Shown: one piece after another, positions 1-20,805 of the stretch
Numbering within the stretch: the stretch's first letter is position 1
How the letters are laid out: each line of letters starts with the position of its first letter
Source of the DNA: Tubulanus polymorphus
Taxonomy: Eukaryota > Nemertea > Palaeonemertea > Tubulaniformes > Tubulanidae
Direction of reading: 5' to 3'
DNA: 64,000 bases
NCBI RefSeq assembly: GCF_964204645.1
Contig: NC_134030.1
Location: 3,635,855-3,699,854 of the forward strand
Notes under the pieces: generated by a model
The model's database searches: none
What the model saw: only the letters and a program-made list of their open reading frames with translations
What the model was told of the DNA's origin: nothing
Made by a program: the position numbers and the translations under genes

Positions 1-2129
1 AAATCAATAAAAACTCTGGGAATTTGTAAATGAGCAGTAAGTGGTGCCATCCTGTTATAAACATTTCAGACATGCTTTTCTCATTGTGAGATTTTATATT
101 ATTGCAACGTGGACAGTGTTTTATCAAAGGTCATATAGCCTCTAGAAGTTAAGTGAAAGTGAAGGGGACCAAACTGTTTTATTAATTCAACCATTTTTGT
201 ATTAGTCTATGACGAACATTGAACTAGCTGATATCCTGGGGTTCTGATACTACTGCTGCTGCTGCCATCTATAATGTTTATATTGTACTAAGATGGACTT
301 CATTTGCTAGCTAGTGGTCAATCTTTACCGGTAAGAAGACATAAACCGGTATAGTACGCTGATAACTATTAGTGATATATTGACACGCTCGAAGTGTGCG
401 CAGATAATGTCTTTATGTTTACTGAGGTGCGGATCATGGTAACAAATTCCGTTATAGCAGTTATGACCGAGCCACCCGGAAGGGCATTAGGCCACCTGTT
501 TGTTTGAATACAATGAACTGAAGCCTTGGTAACTACAATGGCGAGACCTAAAGTGGTGCATGCCAGCACATGGAATGAATTAGTCGATTACTGAACTCTG
601 AATAATTTTGATAATGAATCTGTGCAATATGTAAGCCTGTTACCACCAGGACTGGAATGAAAATATGGCTGCATTTTTAGGTGGTAACACTGTTTGACTG
701 GCTAAAATAAGTATTCAGGCATAAAGTCATACATCAAGTGGCATTTGAAAAAAGATTCCCCTAACATTTGAATTATCCTTGAATTATCCTTCTCTCTCCT
801 TTTATTATTTTTCTGTTAGTGCACATCTTTGTGTCACTCATTTTTGTTTTTTGTCTGTTTGTTGTTATTGTTGTTTTTCTCCATTCACAATCTTATACTT
901 TGGATTTATGATGAATGAATTGAAATTGAAATTGAATTGAGCTCAGCAATTTGGTTCAGTTTCACTGAGACATTATTTCGTAACAGTCTATACCTTCCTT
1001 AATATATTTCAAAAATTCTGTGTTGGTGAAATGAAAATTTAAAAATAGAAAATATGAAAAACCTTAATACGTCAAAATCTAATACATTAATTTTAAAAAG
1101 AAAAATAACCTAAATTTTTATATTCATTCAGACAATCTAGATCTTTTTATGTCATAATAAAAAATCCATAGGCTCCAATAAAGAAAAATGATATATCATT
1201 TGTGATAACGATTTTTGAAGCAGAAAATTCTATTTAAGTACATCGTATCGACCCAGATAAACACGTGTTGGTTTTTTCCTAGGTTTCCATTGATATCATC
1301 ATATTTTTTAAATGAAATATGAATAGTTTGCTCACGCGAAACATGTGCAACACAAGCGTTTATACGGAGAGAGAGAGAGCATTGAGTGCTGTCTCGGGCT
1401 TCTTGTGTTCGTCGTATCGGGTTCGCTTCAACTTATGTCATAAGCGCTTGCATTGTGTCTAGAAAAAAGAACACGCAGATGACTGGAGGACGATTTGTTC
1501 GACTTTTTTGCCGTTACATAACTCGAAAATAACAACGCGGACCGAGATTCGCGAGTGGGTGATGAGATGCGGGTCTAGGTGAAGAGAACAATGTCCTGAA
1601 CGTGAACTATGGCGACTAGGTTTAACATCCTTGTCTATTGTAGTTTCCTGGCAACACGCAGGGGTCATATAAGAGGTAGTAATGAGTCATTCATTGTGAA
1701 GTCCGGGTTCACTGAAGACCGGCGGGAAATTCAATAGTCATATGACATACACATGATTACTCTAAAACCAGTTGTAGTAGTAACAGTGAATGGAGTTGAT
1801 GGAGTCTGCGTTCCTAGCGTCGACGTGTATGGATTTAGAACACTTTTTGACCAATTGTGCGGTGCATTCAACAGGAATGATAGTTTCAGTTTCCGAACTA
1901 GGAATATGATCTAGCGCGGTAGATTGAAAAACGATTTCGTTATACGTGTGTCATATCTCGAGTTTCTGTTCGTGAATGAATAGTTAATCGTGGATGCGCG
2001 GTATAGGAATGTATGCACTAGATACAGACAGCCTCGGGAAAATTGCGATGAAAATTTCGAATTTCGCGATGATGACACTTCGATTGTAGGATAATGAAAT
2101 TAATGAATCTGGATTGACTGTTTACGAAC
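1..2129. other. Upstream region of the DYRK1 exon; no coding exon recognised
   Basis: No exon with recognisable protein similarity was found on either strand. The stretch is AT-rich up to about 1300. From about 1330 to 2130 it has more CpG and a short GA tract (about 1367-1379), which would suit a promoter and 5' UTR for the first exon at 2130. An in-frame TGA at 2115 closes the reading frame before the ATG. The conserved N-terminal exon of DYRK1 (LRKLSVDLIKTYKHINE in other animals) was not found here and may lie beyond the window. Confidence 0.4.
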
Positions 2130-9390
<7,261 letters not shown>

Positions 9391-12300
9391 CGTCGAAATA
9401 CATCGTAGGCGCATTCGTATTATTTATATATATATATAAATATATATAAGTATAGATAGATATCTATATAAAACAAACATACAAAAAATGTACATATTGA
9501 AAATACTGAAAAATATAATATAAATCGCTATGTTTTTGTAGTTGCGGATGATTATTATTAAAACGGAGTGAGTGAACGAACGTGCGACGGTTTGATCTCG
9601 GTCGGATTTCGGCTGACCGTGTGTGCTTAATCCTTCTAGATAAAACGTACCTGAAAACGCCATTTTCTCCAGTCGCCCGTGGGTGTATGAGGAGAGTTTC
9701 GCAATAAATCGTTAATTTAAACGCACGATTTGCTCTTCTCGTTAAAAAATCATCATCGACAACGACTAAAAGTGCTTGCGCTGTCGCATTGGCGGCCGGT
9801 TTTTCTTTTTACACTATGCAAGTTGGTAGTTGGAGTAGCGGCGTGTTTATCCAGCGCTGGTGGTAGATCAATGCTGGCCTTTGATTTATTATATTCGCTA
9901 CGAAATTGAACTGTGACGATAGTGACTCGCGCAATGATACGCTGGGCTTACGTTGTTTTAAACCGCGATCTTGAAAGTCGAAAAATAGTTACGCAGATGG
10001 ATCGCCAGATCGTTTCTTCATCTCGAAAATTGGAGAAAAAAAGTATAATTTCTGCCGCGAATACCGGTAATCATCTCGTCGAGAAAAAATTCAATGATTT
10101 GAATTTCGCCTTCGTTTGGCTTCGATACCAGACTAAAGAAAGGTGCGTGGCGAAGACGTGCTAATTACCGATAAAACGCTCATCGGGCGTTTTTTTTTAT
10201 TTTTTTTAAATATAACTTCATGTTTTACTCAAATGTGTTTTTAACTGAAGCAATTTTATTGTTACATGAAGCATCAAGGGTCACTTCGATGGCTCGGAAT
10301 TGTTCGGTATGCATCCTTTTAGGTTTTAGATTTATGATTTTAACTCACGCGTCTCGTAGGAATATCTAAAGAGAAAATGCAGGTTTATTGTCCTCCGTTC
10401 CTATTGAAAGTTTTTGCGATAATGGTAAAAAGAAAATCACATTATTGTTTTTAATTCGTTTTTGGAAAATAACGTCCATGTTTTTATACACCGTGTAAAA
10501 AGGTCTCTCGATGTACCGTAATCGGTAATTTACTAAAACGTAAAATTTGAAAACGAATGGATTTTAATCGCTATTATTTCATCCCATGCAAGAAAGGTAT
10601 AACATTATATATGTACAGAAGGCGACTGAGAGAAAAAAACAGGTTGCGATTTCGTCCCGATCCGGGGCGAAATACGCAACGGGGATATCTTACTGAAAAA
10701 CTGGTAGAACGATTGTGCACGCATGGTCAGTGGGTATCTGTACCTACTGCATTAATGGGCACCCAGTGTAAATCCTACTATTCTATAGAACTCTGATTTC
10801 AACTCTGTTAAAGGCAGGTTTTGATTGGTCCCTACCAATTCCGGAATTCTAAGAATACGCTCTACCTATTCTGGAATAGCATAATGTGTAAACCCGTTAG
10901 ATGCAGTCAGTTGAGAGAGTGTGTTATCAGGAATACCTGCAATCGAACCTTGCTAAGAAATCTTTAATAAAATCTTTTAACATAATGTCTACTTCTTGAC
11001 AATTTTATGTCACTAAATTTAGATTCATTCAAAATTCCCCTAAAAACCCCTCTGTAGCAATTTTGATGGTCAATCACTTTACTCTGAAGAAATTTGCGTC
11101 TTGATTAAGTCATAAAATGATGAATATCACAGGGTTACTGGGTTCCCATTAGCTGAATGATGTTTTCGTATGAAGTGTAAAGTTTTTCCAGTTAAAATTG
11201 AGGTCAGTTTTAAAAGTTATATGGAACAGAATATTTTCTGGGAAAATTTGTTGGAAACGAAAAACTAACGGCAGAAAATTGTCGAAAAACTTTACACGTG
11301 GCCGATTGAAGGGTGAATATTCGTGTAAATAGGGAATGATTGATATTAGATATTTTAAATACGAGAATTTACATAATGTGCTGGTTATCATTGTATAGAA
11401 AACTGTATAAAGTGTACCAGGTTAAAAAAAAAGATTGAATGATTTCGAAGCCGGCATTTCAAAGGTTTGTCACCTTCGTTGTGACTCGTAGAAGAAGAAA
11501 AACAAAAAATGATGAATGCTGTTACATAGATTACACACAAATTACTACGTATATTGCGTTCTTTGAAATATCGCTTCAAAATTGTTTGATGTGTTTGTGA
11601 ATCTAGCGTTATTCAGCTAGGCTTGTTCTTAGTGAATCATGTGAGGACTGCGTTTTTACCCGAGGTTTGATTACAAACGCAGTAACTTATTTCCGGAAAC
11701 GGTAACCCCGCGAAAAATGCTGATACGAAAGTGGATTTCCTGTCTAAAGAATATTCTTTAAAATTGTGGCCAAAATTTTGAATCTTTTTCTGTCGTCAAC
11801 ATAGATCAAATTGCTTATCTAATCTGAAAATCTGTCCGGCGAAAATTCTCTCTTTCCTCGTCGGTAATAATGATGATGATATTGATGATGTGTGGCTAAG
11901 CTGTAAATGATTCCCGTGTCTAATTTCATTTCAGTTGTTGCGTTCAAATTCAGAAATTTTTCTCGAAAAAGAACATCGATTATAAGCTGACGGTTAGACT
12001 ACTCACAAGCAGTCGTCTCTTCCATATTGTTATTTCACGGTTGTCGATGCATGCGCATGTTCAAATTATTAGTTTTATGTGTAGAAAGTTGAAAACGAAA
12101 TGTACATGTACTCCGTGTGCATTTCGTGTAGAGCAGGTACATGTGCATGTATATGTATGTACATAGAAATATATAAATATTACCACGATTGTAACTTGAT
12201 GTGTACATATTCTATAGAACGTATTATTTATTGGGTGAGAGTGACTTTTCATGACGACCGTCTAGAGTGTAGACGAGCGTAGACATTCAGTGCATTGCGA

Positions 12301-12637
12301 TTGATGATTCTACACTTGCTCTACACTAGGCGGCGTTCTTGTATATGTGTGTTAATTAGTAGATCTTCGCGCTGCCTCTTCTTTTAATTCTCATGTCATA
12401 TGTCATTTCATTCCGTCAAACGACAATTTCTCAGGTCAATAAAATGAGAAATCCGATTTTTCGAAAAATTTTGATATAAATGGTATTTACCTCAATCCAG
12501 TTTCAAGAACCATAAATTAAAACAAGTTTTATGCAACCTTCGATGAAATCAATTTGATGCAATTATGATAAGCTGCGTGAAACTGTGTCCGATGCCGGTT
12601 ATATTAGAACTGTCAAAATGATGCCACTGTGCTATTA

Positions 12638-12813
12638 CAGTAAACCTTGCTTTATTCGGACAAACTTGGACCGGCAAAAATTGGTCCGAGGTAAATGAAA
12701 GTCAGGAGTTAAGGCTAGGAAAATATGTTAGCAAGTCACAAAAATGATTTCCTTTTTGTCGGAGTAATTCAAAAATACGAGTTGGCCATGTCCGAGTAGG
12801 GCGAGGTTTACTG
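12638..12813. mobile_element. pogo/Tc1-like MITE
   Basis: Begins CAGTAAACCTTGCTTTATTCGGA and ends with its imperfect inverted complement (TCCGAGTAGGGCGAGGTTTACTG). A TA dinucleotide flanks both ends (12636-12637 and 12814-12815), as expected for a Tc1/mariner/pogo target duplication. At 176 bp it cannot encode a transposase and would be moved in trans. Family assignment rests on the CAGT...ACTG ends and TA site only. Confidence 0.7.
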
Positions 12814-12871
12814 TACCTTTAGATAAAACTTCTGAGAAATTGTCCTCAAAAATCAACAGAAATTTTATTTG

Positions 12872-12898
12872 CAGGAAAACCTGGCTGAGGTTTTCCTG
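12872..12898. repeat. Short perfect hairpin
   Basis: CAGGAAAACC and GGTTTTCCTG form a 10-bp stem around a 7-base loop. It sits alone in intergenic DNA about 60 bp past the MITE end; no function can be given. Confidence 0.5.
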
Positions 12899-15599
12899 TT
12901 TATTGTACATTTGAAATACCTTAATTCTGAAAATAAATTTGTTCATCCTCCCTTCATATTCATCTTTTCATTTTATATCCTTTCTCTTTGGTTTTTGTTT
13001 TTAATCAAAAGAGGCACGTTTTCAAACGACATACGAGGCTCATGAACTTGTGAACAGCGAAAAGTTTCAAATCTGAATGCTGAAAAACTGGATTCGACAA
13101 GAACATGCGTTAATAAAGAGTTACAAACCATTGGCTTCAAACTACAGTTTCTAGCATTTATTTGAGTCGTATTCATCAACCTAATATGTCATCAAATTCT
13201 ACCTTCTTGTGATCTTGTGTTCTATCGCGTGGTTCGTTTGTGCGTTAGTGAACTATTCAACCGATTTACAGCTTTGACCATAAAACTTAGACAGTTTACA
13301 AAATTGAAAAATGTCATAAGAAAAGGAAAATTGCATTGGCCTGAAACCAGAGGTGCACGCTAGCGCATTTCTGAAAGCGTCTATCAGAACGATTTGTTTT
13401 TGAAATTAATTTTGAAAAAAACGTAACAAACCTGGGTAGAAAAAGCAGTCAGTAGATAAATGTTGATGTCTGATACTATACTATGTACTGTGATTACATG
13501 TAAATGTACTACTGCCCCTTATGATTGTATACTGTTAAAGGTATATATGTGTACGATCAGAGAGAGAGGGTAAATTGTAAACACTCCGTGCACCGATTAA
13601 CTGAAAAATTTGTACATAGTATGAAAAATCTTACATAACTCCTATTTACATGAAGCATACATACATGTAGGTACGTACTACTTGTAACAATGTGTATGTC
13701 ATTATGGGTGTTGGTGTTTAAAAAAAAACTTGTCGTAAGTCGTGCATGTAATTTATTGTGACCTTATGACAAAATACGGTAATTTTGCGCTGAAAGAAAA
13801 AAACCTGACTTAAGACTGAAGCCACGAATTATCAGAATTTGGAAAATGAAAAGTTGAGGATCCTGCGACCTGCATAACACCGGTTTCCAATACGTAGGGA
13901 TAGGGGCTCTACAGAAGATCATGTTTGGTGCTCATTTCAGTTGGAATTAATGATGATCCCTGATTTTCCTCCTGTCCTATGACAAATAACTGAGTTTCAG
14001 GCATATTGTTGTCAAATAAGGATAAAAATGTGGCGTTATTGGTTATGACCGAAGACTATAGTGATTTAAAGATTCTTTCTAGTTGATATCTGTGGTGAGG
14101 CTTCTAGCATGAAATTATACGGCAAATCTTATAAATCTGGACAATATTCTACATGCAAATACTAGAAACCAAGTATTCAAATTCGTATTCCACAATATAA
14201 ACAGACAGGGCTAAGGCTAAGTGCTAAAAGATAACAAAATTGTCCTCATTTGATAGGAACAAGGTTTCACTTCATTGCTAATCCATTATTTGAGTGTTCA
14301 TTGGGTTTGATATATTTTGAATATACTGTCCGCTTGTCACTAAGAATACTGCTTCCTTCACTTCCCATCTGTCGCGTTTTTACAACAACATTAAGAAAAG
14401 AGCTAGTGTATTTTGTATCATTTTTCGTAATATTAACCCTGAATTATATCGAAAACAATCATCAGTTTTTTAATGATATGAGAGACATTAGGCTGCGTTC
14501 TTATTGGATAGTTTTAGCCCTGTGTTCAATGAGTGGGGTCAGTTTTTCTCTCTTTTTTAAAAGAAACAGGCATTTTTATACCTAACATTTTACGGGGAAT
14601 GGTCATTAGAGAGCATATTCACAAGCGATATCCGAACCGATTACGACAACTGAAGTATTTTCATCTCAAAGACCGTTCCCCCATTTAACATTGTTGGCAT
14701 TTATGCGGGAAGTTCCATATTTGTAGTTTAATTGTGTAAGAGGGGGCGATATTTTCAGTAAATGAAAAAAAGGCGAGTATTTTAACAGTGTGTTCTACCA
14801 TATGTGTAGCTAGGTAACATTATATGCAATGACAATCTGAAAAAATTGTATGTGTGATGCGTGTTCATATATCTGTCTATTGATAGCCAATACTACTATT
14901 ACTACGTGTACATAATAATTCATAATTCTCTCATTACATTTTTTTTGGGTCAGTTTGAGTGGTGTCTGGGTACATTTGAAATGAGCACCGAACATATTCG
15001 AGTGGTGAAGCTAGTCGCGAAGCTACAAACTTGGAAACTTGGAAAGAGCCAATTATTATTTTCACCGGGAACAGGAGACTGGAGGGTCACACGGTAGTAG
15101 CCCAATAATGACGCATGCTGAGTGTTAGCCTTTATGATAATGTGTACTCAGTTTTCCGTGCAGGGATGATTTATCCTTTGATTGTAAATTTTCTCGAATA
15201 ATTTATTATTTTATAAGTACTGCTGTACGCAAAAACTACTGGCAAATATGTGGCGAATTCGTTAGACAAACGTTATAGACTCAGTCAGATTCGGGTTTTA
15301 ATCGATGTGGTTGGTGTTAAATCTGCAAGGCATTGATGAAAAAAATTAATCATGTACCGGTATTTCTAACTATAAATGATAACTGAGAAAATGCTGGTTC
15401 ATCTAAGAAATAGTAAACTGCATCCTCAACCTTCTATCACAGGATACCTGAGGATCATTAGGATTGAATTCAATGAAATTGTTTAACCATTTTAGACATT
15501 CTTATTTTTATGAAATCTGTTTTTTATTTTAATTTCGTCTTTTTGTAATATCATTAACCTGAAATAAAAAACAAAAATCAACCTACATTGTTGAAAGGC

Positions 15600-15732
15600 A
15601 GGGGCTGGCTGCTCAAAAGTTGGTCACAGTTAACTGGTGGACAAATGCCAAGTTAACAATGCAAATTCAATCGTCATTATAGCATTTATCCACAGCTTAA
15701 CTCAACCAAATTTTGAGCAACGGACCCCTGAT
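15600..15732. mobile_element. Foldback/MITE-like element, copy 1
   Basis: The left arm (CAGGGGCTGGCTGCTCAAAA, then a TTGGT...GTTAACTGGTGGACAAATGC stretch) is the imperfect inverse of the right arm ending TTTTGAGCAACGGACCCCTG. A second degenerate copy with the same arms lies at 29718-29857, so this is a dispersed family rather than chance. Confidence 0.65.
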
Positions 15733-16179
15733 GTTATGTACGATTTGCATTGCACTCGAAAAAGTCTGTAGCATCATCTTAATTGGGAGGTTTTTAGTAA
15801 CGTTTTTAGAGAATGCTTTGTAAACTTTAGTCCTTCGCAGCCTTTGAAGCTCGACGAAATAATATTGTAATAGAGTGTTTTTGTGGTTGTGTATGAAATA
15901 TAATTATGTACGGTATATGCTATTTTAAAGGTAGGGAACAGTCAGTGGTTTTTCGGCCTTATACAAATCGCATACATTAATGTATGTAATATCCATGGCT
16001 GGTCATTTTGATGTCAATCAACTTTTTTTGTATGAAATTATACCCAGGGAACTTTGAACGAATCTGGGATTTATGATCAATGAAGAATTTTCTATATACA
16101 TATATTATTATATATTTTAGGCCTACATGCCATCATTGCAATGATCATTTCTTGAACTTGTCTCTATCTTTTAAAATCT

Positions 16180-16330
16180 CTCCCTCTCTCTCTCTATCTC
16201 TCTCTCGCTCTCTGAGAATCGTCTCTCTACTTATATATTGTATTCGTATATGAGGAAACACTTCATTTTATTACAATCATTGAAAATATTTATGATAACG
16301 ATGATGATGATGATGATGATGATGATGATA
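16180..16330. repeat. (TC)n and (GAT)n microsatellites
   Basis: A TCTC-rich run at about 16180-16212 is followed by about nine GAT/ATG units at 16300-16330. Histidine or isoleucine strings in open frames over this area are produced by the repeat. Confidence 0.85.
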
Positions 16331-17895
16331 TAATGCAATGATTTGTATTTTAATTTTTGTGCCGAAATTTGTAAAAAAAGAAAAGAAGTACAAACAAAAT
16401 GTTTCATGGAAAATGACAACGCAATGTGTACATATGCGTACGTATATATTCCACGCCTCTATCCTCGCAGACGGTACTACTCCTACCACCTACACATTGA
16501 ATTCATTGCTCAGAACTGAATTATTTTCAAAGTTTATTTCAGCTGCTTATTGCGAAGGAGTATTACATATACAGCTGATGATATATCTGTTTGTATTATT
16601 CGTAATAATAGCCGAAAAAACAATATTACAAAACAGAAAATATCATCATAACCCATATTTGTATACGCGCGTTTCACAATTGTGGGTTTGATTTGGCTAC
16701 TGAGTAATTTGATTATTCTGTGCGGTCGAATTTTAATCCAGAATTGTTCTCAACTTTATCCAAACAACTTCATCATTACAAAGCAACAAGCAAACTCGTA
16801 AAACCTACATGATTGACGTAAGTTTGTACATGTACCCCACATACCGGTGTGGGTAACAGTCTTGCATCACATAGTGAACAACTGAGTAACAACTGAGTCT
16901 TTAACATGGAGAAAAAATCATACAGATGTCTAAATGAGACACATATTTGCATATGTACAGCATCTACAAACCCTTTGTGCGTATGATCTAATTGAAAAAT
17001 CACTAATTATTAGTAAATTATGAGTTCTGTACCTATTATTATGTATATCACATGAAATAAAAATATTCAATTGATAAAACATTCTGTCTTCATTTTGTAG
17101 GGATTGTTTTTTTTTTCGAAGGTTCTTTTTAACAATTGGAGATTTTCCCTATACTCTAGTGACAAAAAAACTGCTGCAAAATAACCCATAGCCAAGACGT
17201 TTAGTCTAAAAGGGGAAAGTGAGACACCTTGCTGTAACTGGAACACAAACATTACCCCTATCTCTTGCTCATTCATAACCCTTAACCTAGTGACTTGAAC
17301 CGGCACCACAAGCTTTCTCACTATACAACTGTTCTATCGTGACAGTGAGACTAGTAGTGCGGTAAGCATTCATGTGGTGACCTGTCAGGTGTGGTGAGTG
17401 ACTGATTGTCAAACACTCACTAATACCGCACAATAGTAAACATATACCGGTACGAAAATATTAATACACTATTATTTCCTTAATTCCAATTCATAAATCT
17501 ATCTTTGAGGTTGGGACTTTTTTAGGACTACATAGCAGAGATGCGTATTGAAATGTTGCCAGTATATCACATGTCATAAAAGATAAGATCATTCAACCGT
17601 TGAGAATGCGGCGGAAGAAAAAAGACTCAGTTGATATAGATTTATTCAGACGATGGGATACAAAAATAAATTTTCTCTCATACATTTAGATAAATGGTAA
17701 ACAAACTTTCAGTATAACAGCTTTTTGGACGGATTGAGTATTCATGTCTCCAACTTTTTAGTCAGGATCTTGTCCAGTTGGGTCGGGTCCTTGAGGTTTC
17801 CTAACAAGACTGCGTCTAGAAAGAAAGGAAAGAATGGTTTGAAGTATGGTTAACAGATACCGTATTGGGTAGATCCTGACCGGCTTAATCATATC

Positions 17896-19256
17896 TTACA
17901 GCAATGCATTTGCCTGAGTGAGTTCCATAAGCTTGCTTTCAGTTTTTGCCATCCATTCGCGATATTTCTCACCGAAAGATTCTTGAACCTACAAACGTTG
18001 AGATGAGAAAATATTGCATAAGGAGAATTGTTTCACTTTACAGTAAACATACAATGTATATCCATTCTACACTAGCACAATATTACGATAAAACAGATGA
18101 ATATTTGATTGATTTCATACAGGTAACCGTAAACAGTTTCCGAAGTACCTTTCGTTTATAAGTCTCTTCCATTTCACACCATTTAGCTTCTTTGACACTC
18201 AATTCAGTGATTAACTCTTCAATACGACTGACATGTTCCTGATTCTGAACTTGCAAAACTGATTTATCCTCTTCGAGAAGTTTCACTTGAGTTTTCAAGG
18301 TGTGAATTTCCATTTCATGAAAGCGGCATTCGTCAGAATTGTTCTAGAATTAGGTTATGTACATGTAGAAATCTTAAACTCACCTTTCCATGAAAATTCA
18401 TTCATAGAGATTTATCAACGTTTTGACTATATTCTAGTGCCCTGAAGATGACTATAAAGGATCCACTCAAGGAAACTCATTTATCTTCAATATTGTGGGA
18501 TTTTGTCATACCTCGTTCTGTTGTTGTTGTTTTTTAAGGTTTTCAACTTCGAAGGAGAATTTTTCCCGCAATTCTTTCAGTTCATTTTGATATTTTTTCT
18601 CGAGTTCAGATAATTTCCGTTCAGCCTCGGTCGACTTCTGTTTCCACTCTCGCAACTCTATTTCGAGTTCTCTAATTCTTGGGTCATTACTAGGCTTTGA
18701 ATCTCTGTAATGGGGACACAGAAATTATATTTTCAATCAACAGCAAGTGAGGGATGAAGGCTGTTTACTAAAATTTACCTTCTACCCATATTCGGGGCCT
18801 GAATATTTACAACTTCTCGCTCTCGTTTTAAAATAGTAGTATTCTTAGCTTTACGCAGTTCATCCAACCTTTTTTTGAGACTGGATACTTCAGTTTCGAG
18901 CTACAATTAAACAAAAAATTACAATTTCAAACTTTGTGGAGTTTTTAAATAGGCCTACACATGTAGGCTAATTGCAATAAGTATGCGAAGGCAAAGGTAC
19001 AATTAGGCTATGTGATATGATTTAAAATAATGCTGATCAAAAGGTAGGAATTTTCAATTCTCAATCTCACTGAAGGTAAAGCAAGTAGGATTGAAAGCAG
19101 CAAATTGAAGGATTGAATACTGGTGGGGCATCCCTACAACAAGGGTACAAGATTCGATCTACTCACTTCTCTGATTCGATCTTTCAACAGCTCCTCATTC
19201 GCTCTTGAGTTTCGGCGCTCATTGATGCTATCACTCGACTGTCTTCTGGTTGACAT
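17896..19256 (-). CDS. Small coiled-coil protein, family not recognised
   Basis: Exons (5' to 3' on -): 19256-19167, 18900-18779, 18704-18512, 18343-18149, 17988-17896 (230 aa). All junctions are GT-AG with matching phases. The start MSTRRQSSDSINERRNS is Ser/Arg-rich; from residue 21 on the chain is dominated by charged heptads (EELLKDRIRELETEVSSLKK, then RIRELEIELREWKQK and LSELEKKYQNELKELREKF), broken near residues 62-78 by a Pro/Asn/Gly-containing linker. A Gln-rich patch precedes residue 136, and the last exon encodes FGEKYREWMAKTESKLMELTQANALL. There is no signal peptide or membrane segment, so it is probably cytosolic/cytoskeletal; a centrosomal or vesicle-adaptor role would be a guess. 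A GAATAAA about 250 bp downstream (17640-17646, minus) fits the poly(A) signal. Transcribed divergently from DDX6. Confidence 0.8.
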
Positions 19257-20446
19257 TTTGTGTGTCTTATAAGACGTGTTGGTTGCTTGCTTGTACTTTT
19301 TCACATGTAATCTGAAATTTGATTCCACAAGAGAGAGTTCAACAGGTGTCCATGCCACAGGGGCCTGACACAAAAAGATTTTGACCCTGCAGCTTCCAAA
19401 AATACCAATAATTTTCCATTCAGGAGCTTGATATTCTAACATACCTGAAAAGGTTACTGCCTACAGAAATACTCACATTTTATGATCCTATACATTTGTG
19501 ACGATTAATGCGCTTCTAGAGCGCTGCTAATCGGACGTTTTTCTGCCCAGTTACGAAAACGCATGTAATCTGTCAAATTCTACATGTCAAACACATGTGA
19601 CATGTGGTGCGACCTTCACCGACTCTAGAAAATACAATTCACGACCAAAAGTGAAATTATTGCATATGAAATATCATAAACTGAAACAAAATTGAAAATA
19701 AAGGCTAATTTGTACTACATTAGTGGTTAATTTCGACCGGTATTATTTCGGTTTCCTTTCTTCCCCAAATTCATTAGCATACACGACGGCCATATTGGAC
19801 TTTGTGTTGGTGAGTTCTGTGAATTTCAATCGAATAAATCGGCTTCCATCCGTCGACATAATATACTTTACACCTTACAACCCATTTTAAACGAAACTAC
19901 GACATTTGATTGTCGAAATTCTTGAAGAACGGTTGAGATTCGGTGGCGATATTTGCTTCAGTAATGCCCGAACTGAATAATGGCCGGTTCTTAGGGTTGT
20001 GAAGGAGGGCTTCATTTCTTAACCTCGAATACTTAGAATTCACTGGTATCCTTTGCTCAGTCCATTACCAAAATGGGATTTTAAATCATTTTAAGTTTAA
20101 GTGTCCTGATAAGCCTCCAATACCCTTAACCATCCCATGTATTCAACCATTTATTCACAAGGCTTGTTGAATTGAGCTGAGGAGTGAGATGAATTGTCCC
20201 GGCCCCAGCCTCTCGTAGAGACCCCTTCTGGTCCATGTAAACTGTTTTCAAAATGTAAAGGAAACTCTGGGAAATTTGTTTGGGTTGCTGCTAGTAGGCT
20301 TGATAGAGCCTCCCGGGGGTGGATTGAATAGCAGGATTGACGAGGCACCTCCCCCCTAAACTAAAGTATCTAAAGTTGTTCTAAGCCTAGGTTGATATCA
20401 AGGCGGGTTCAATGATGAAACGTATTCCGGTTTAGAAATAAATAAC

Positions 20447-20595
20447 TCTCTACCATCCTCCCTCTGCAGGGACTCGAACCTGATGGCATCGCTACACTCA
20501 GCCACGGCACGAACCCCTGCATCAGTAGACCGGGTGCGCAGGTACATGCGCAGCTTTCCGAACGAAAACTGGCGGCACCAATCAGATTGCTCGTT
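20447..20595 (-). mobile_element. tRNA-like SINE, minus-strand copy
   Basis: Read on the minus strand it has an A-box-like TGGCTGAGTGTAG (20504-20492) and a B-box GGTTCGAGTCC (20480-20470), the RNA polymerase III promoter parts of a tRNA-derived SINE. Their spacing is shorter than in a normal tRNA. About 150 bp match the opposite-strand copy at 20666-20805. Confidence 0.7.
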
Positions 20596-20665
20596 GTATA
20601 ATCGTTGAGGCAAATTTCAAGGAAGAACTATAAATGGGAAAACCCGGGCTAAAATAAAACGGGAT

Positions 20666-20805
20666 TTCTGATTGGCTAAAAATCACATCATCTGAACTGC
20701 GCATGTATCTGCGCACACGGTCGATTATGGCAGGGTTTCGTGCCCTGGCAATCTCGATGCCATCAGGTTCGAATCCCTGCCGGGGGAGGATGACTCTCTA
20801 CAGGT
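20666..20805 (+). mobile_element. tRNA-like SINE, plus-strand copy
   Basis: Carries the B-box GGTTCGAATCC (20766-20776). It shares with the minus copy the string CTGATTGG, the CTGCGCATGT.CCTGCGCAC stretch, GGTTTCGTGCC and CGATGCCATCAGG. The A-box is degraded. Together with 20447-20595 it makes an inverted pair with about 70 bp between. Confidence 0.7.

Larger units (their letters stand above)
9391..17895. other. DYRK1 3' UTR and long intergenic region
   Basis: No convincing coding exon was found. TA-rich simple sequence occupies about 9424-9475 and AATAAA at 9703 may end one DYRK1 transcript. Open frames at 9913-10164, 10557-10796, 14250-14585 and 16338-16691 lack recognisable protein similarity, have AT-driven composition and lie alone. 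Mobile-element-like pieces at 12638-12813 and 15600-15732 and microsatellites near 16190-16330 are listed separately. At 17640-17646 a GAATAAA on the minus strand probably ends the coiled-coil gene transcript. Confidence 0.5.

Noticed and set aside
14250-14585. 111-codon plus-strand frame with hydrophobic stretches
   Set aside because: No recognisable similarity, AT-driven Phe/Leu/Ile composition, no splice partners or domain motifs.
16277-16691. His-rich and other frames around 16300-16700
   Set aside because: Produced by the (GAT)n microsatellite and AT-rich DNA.
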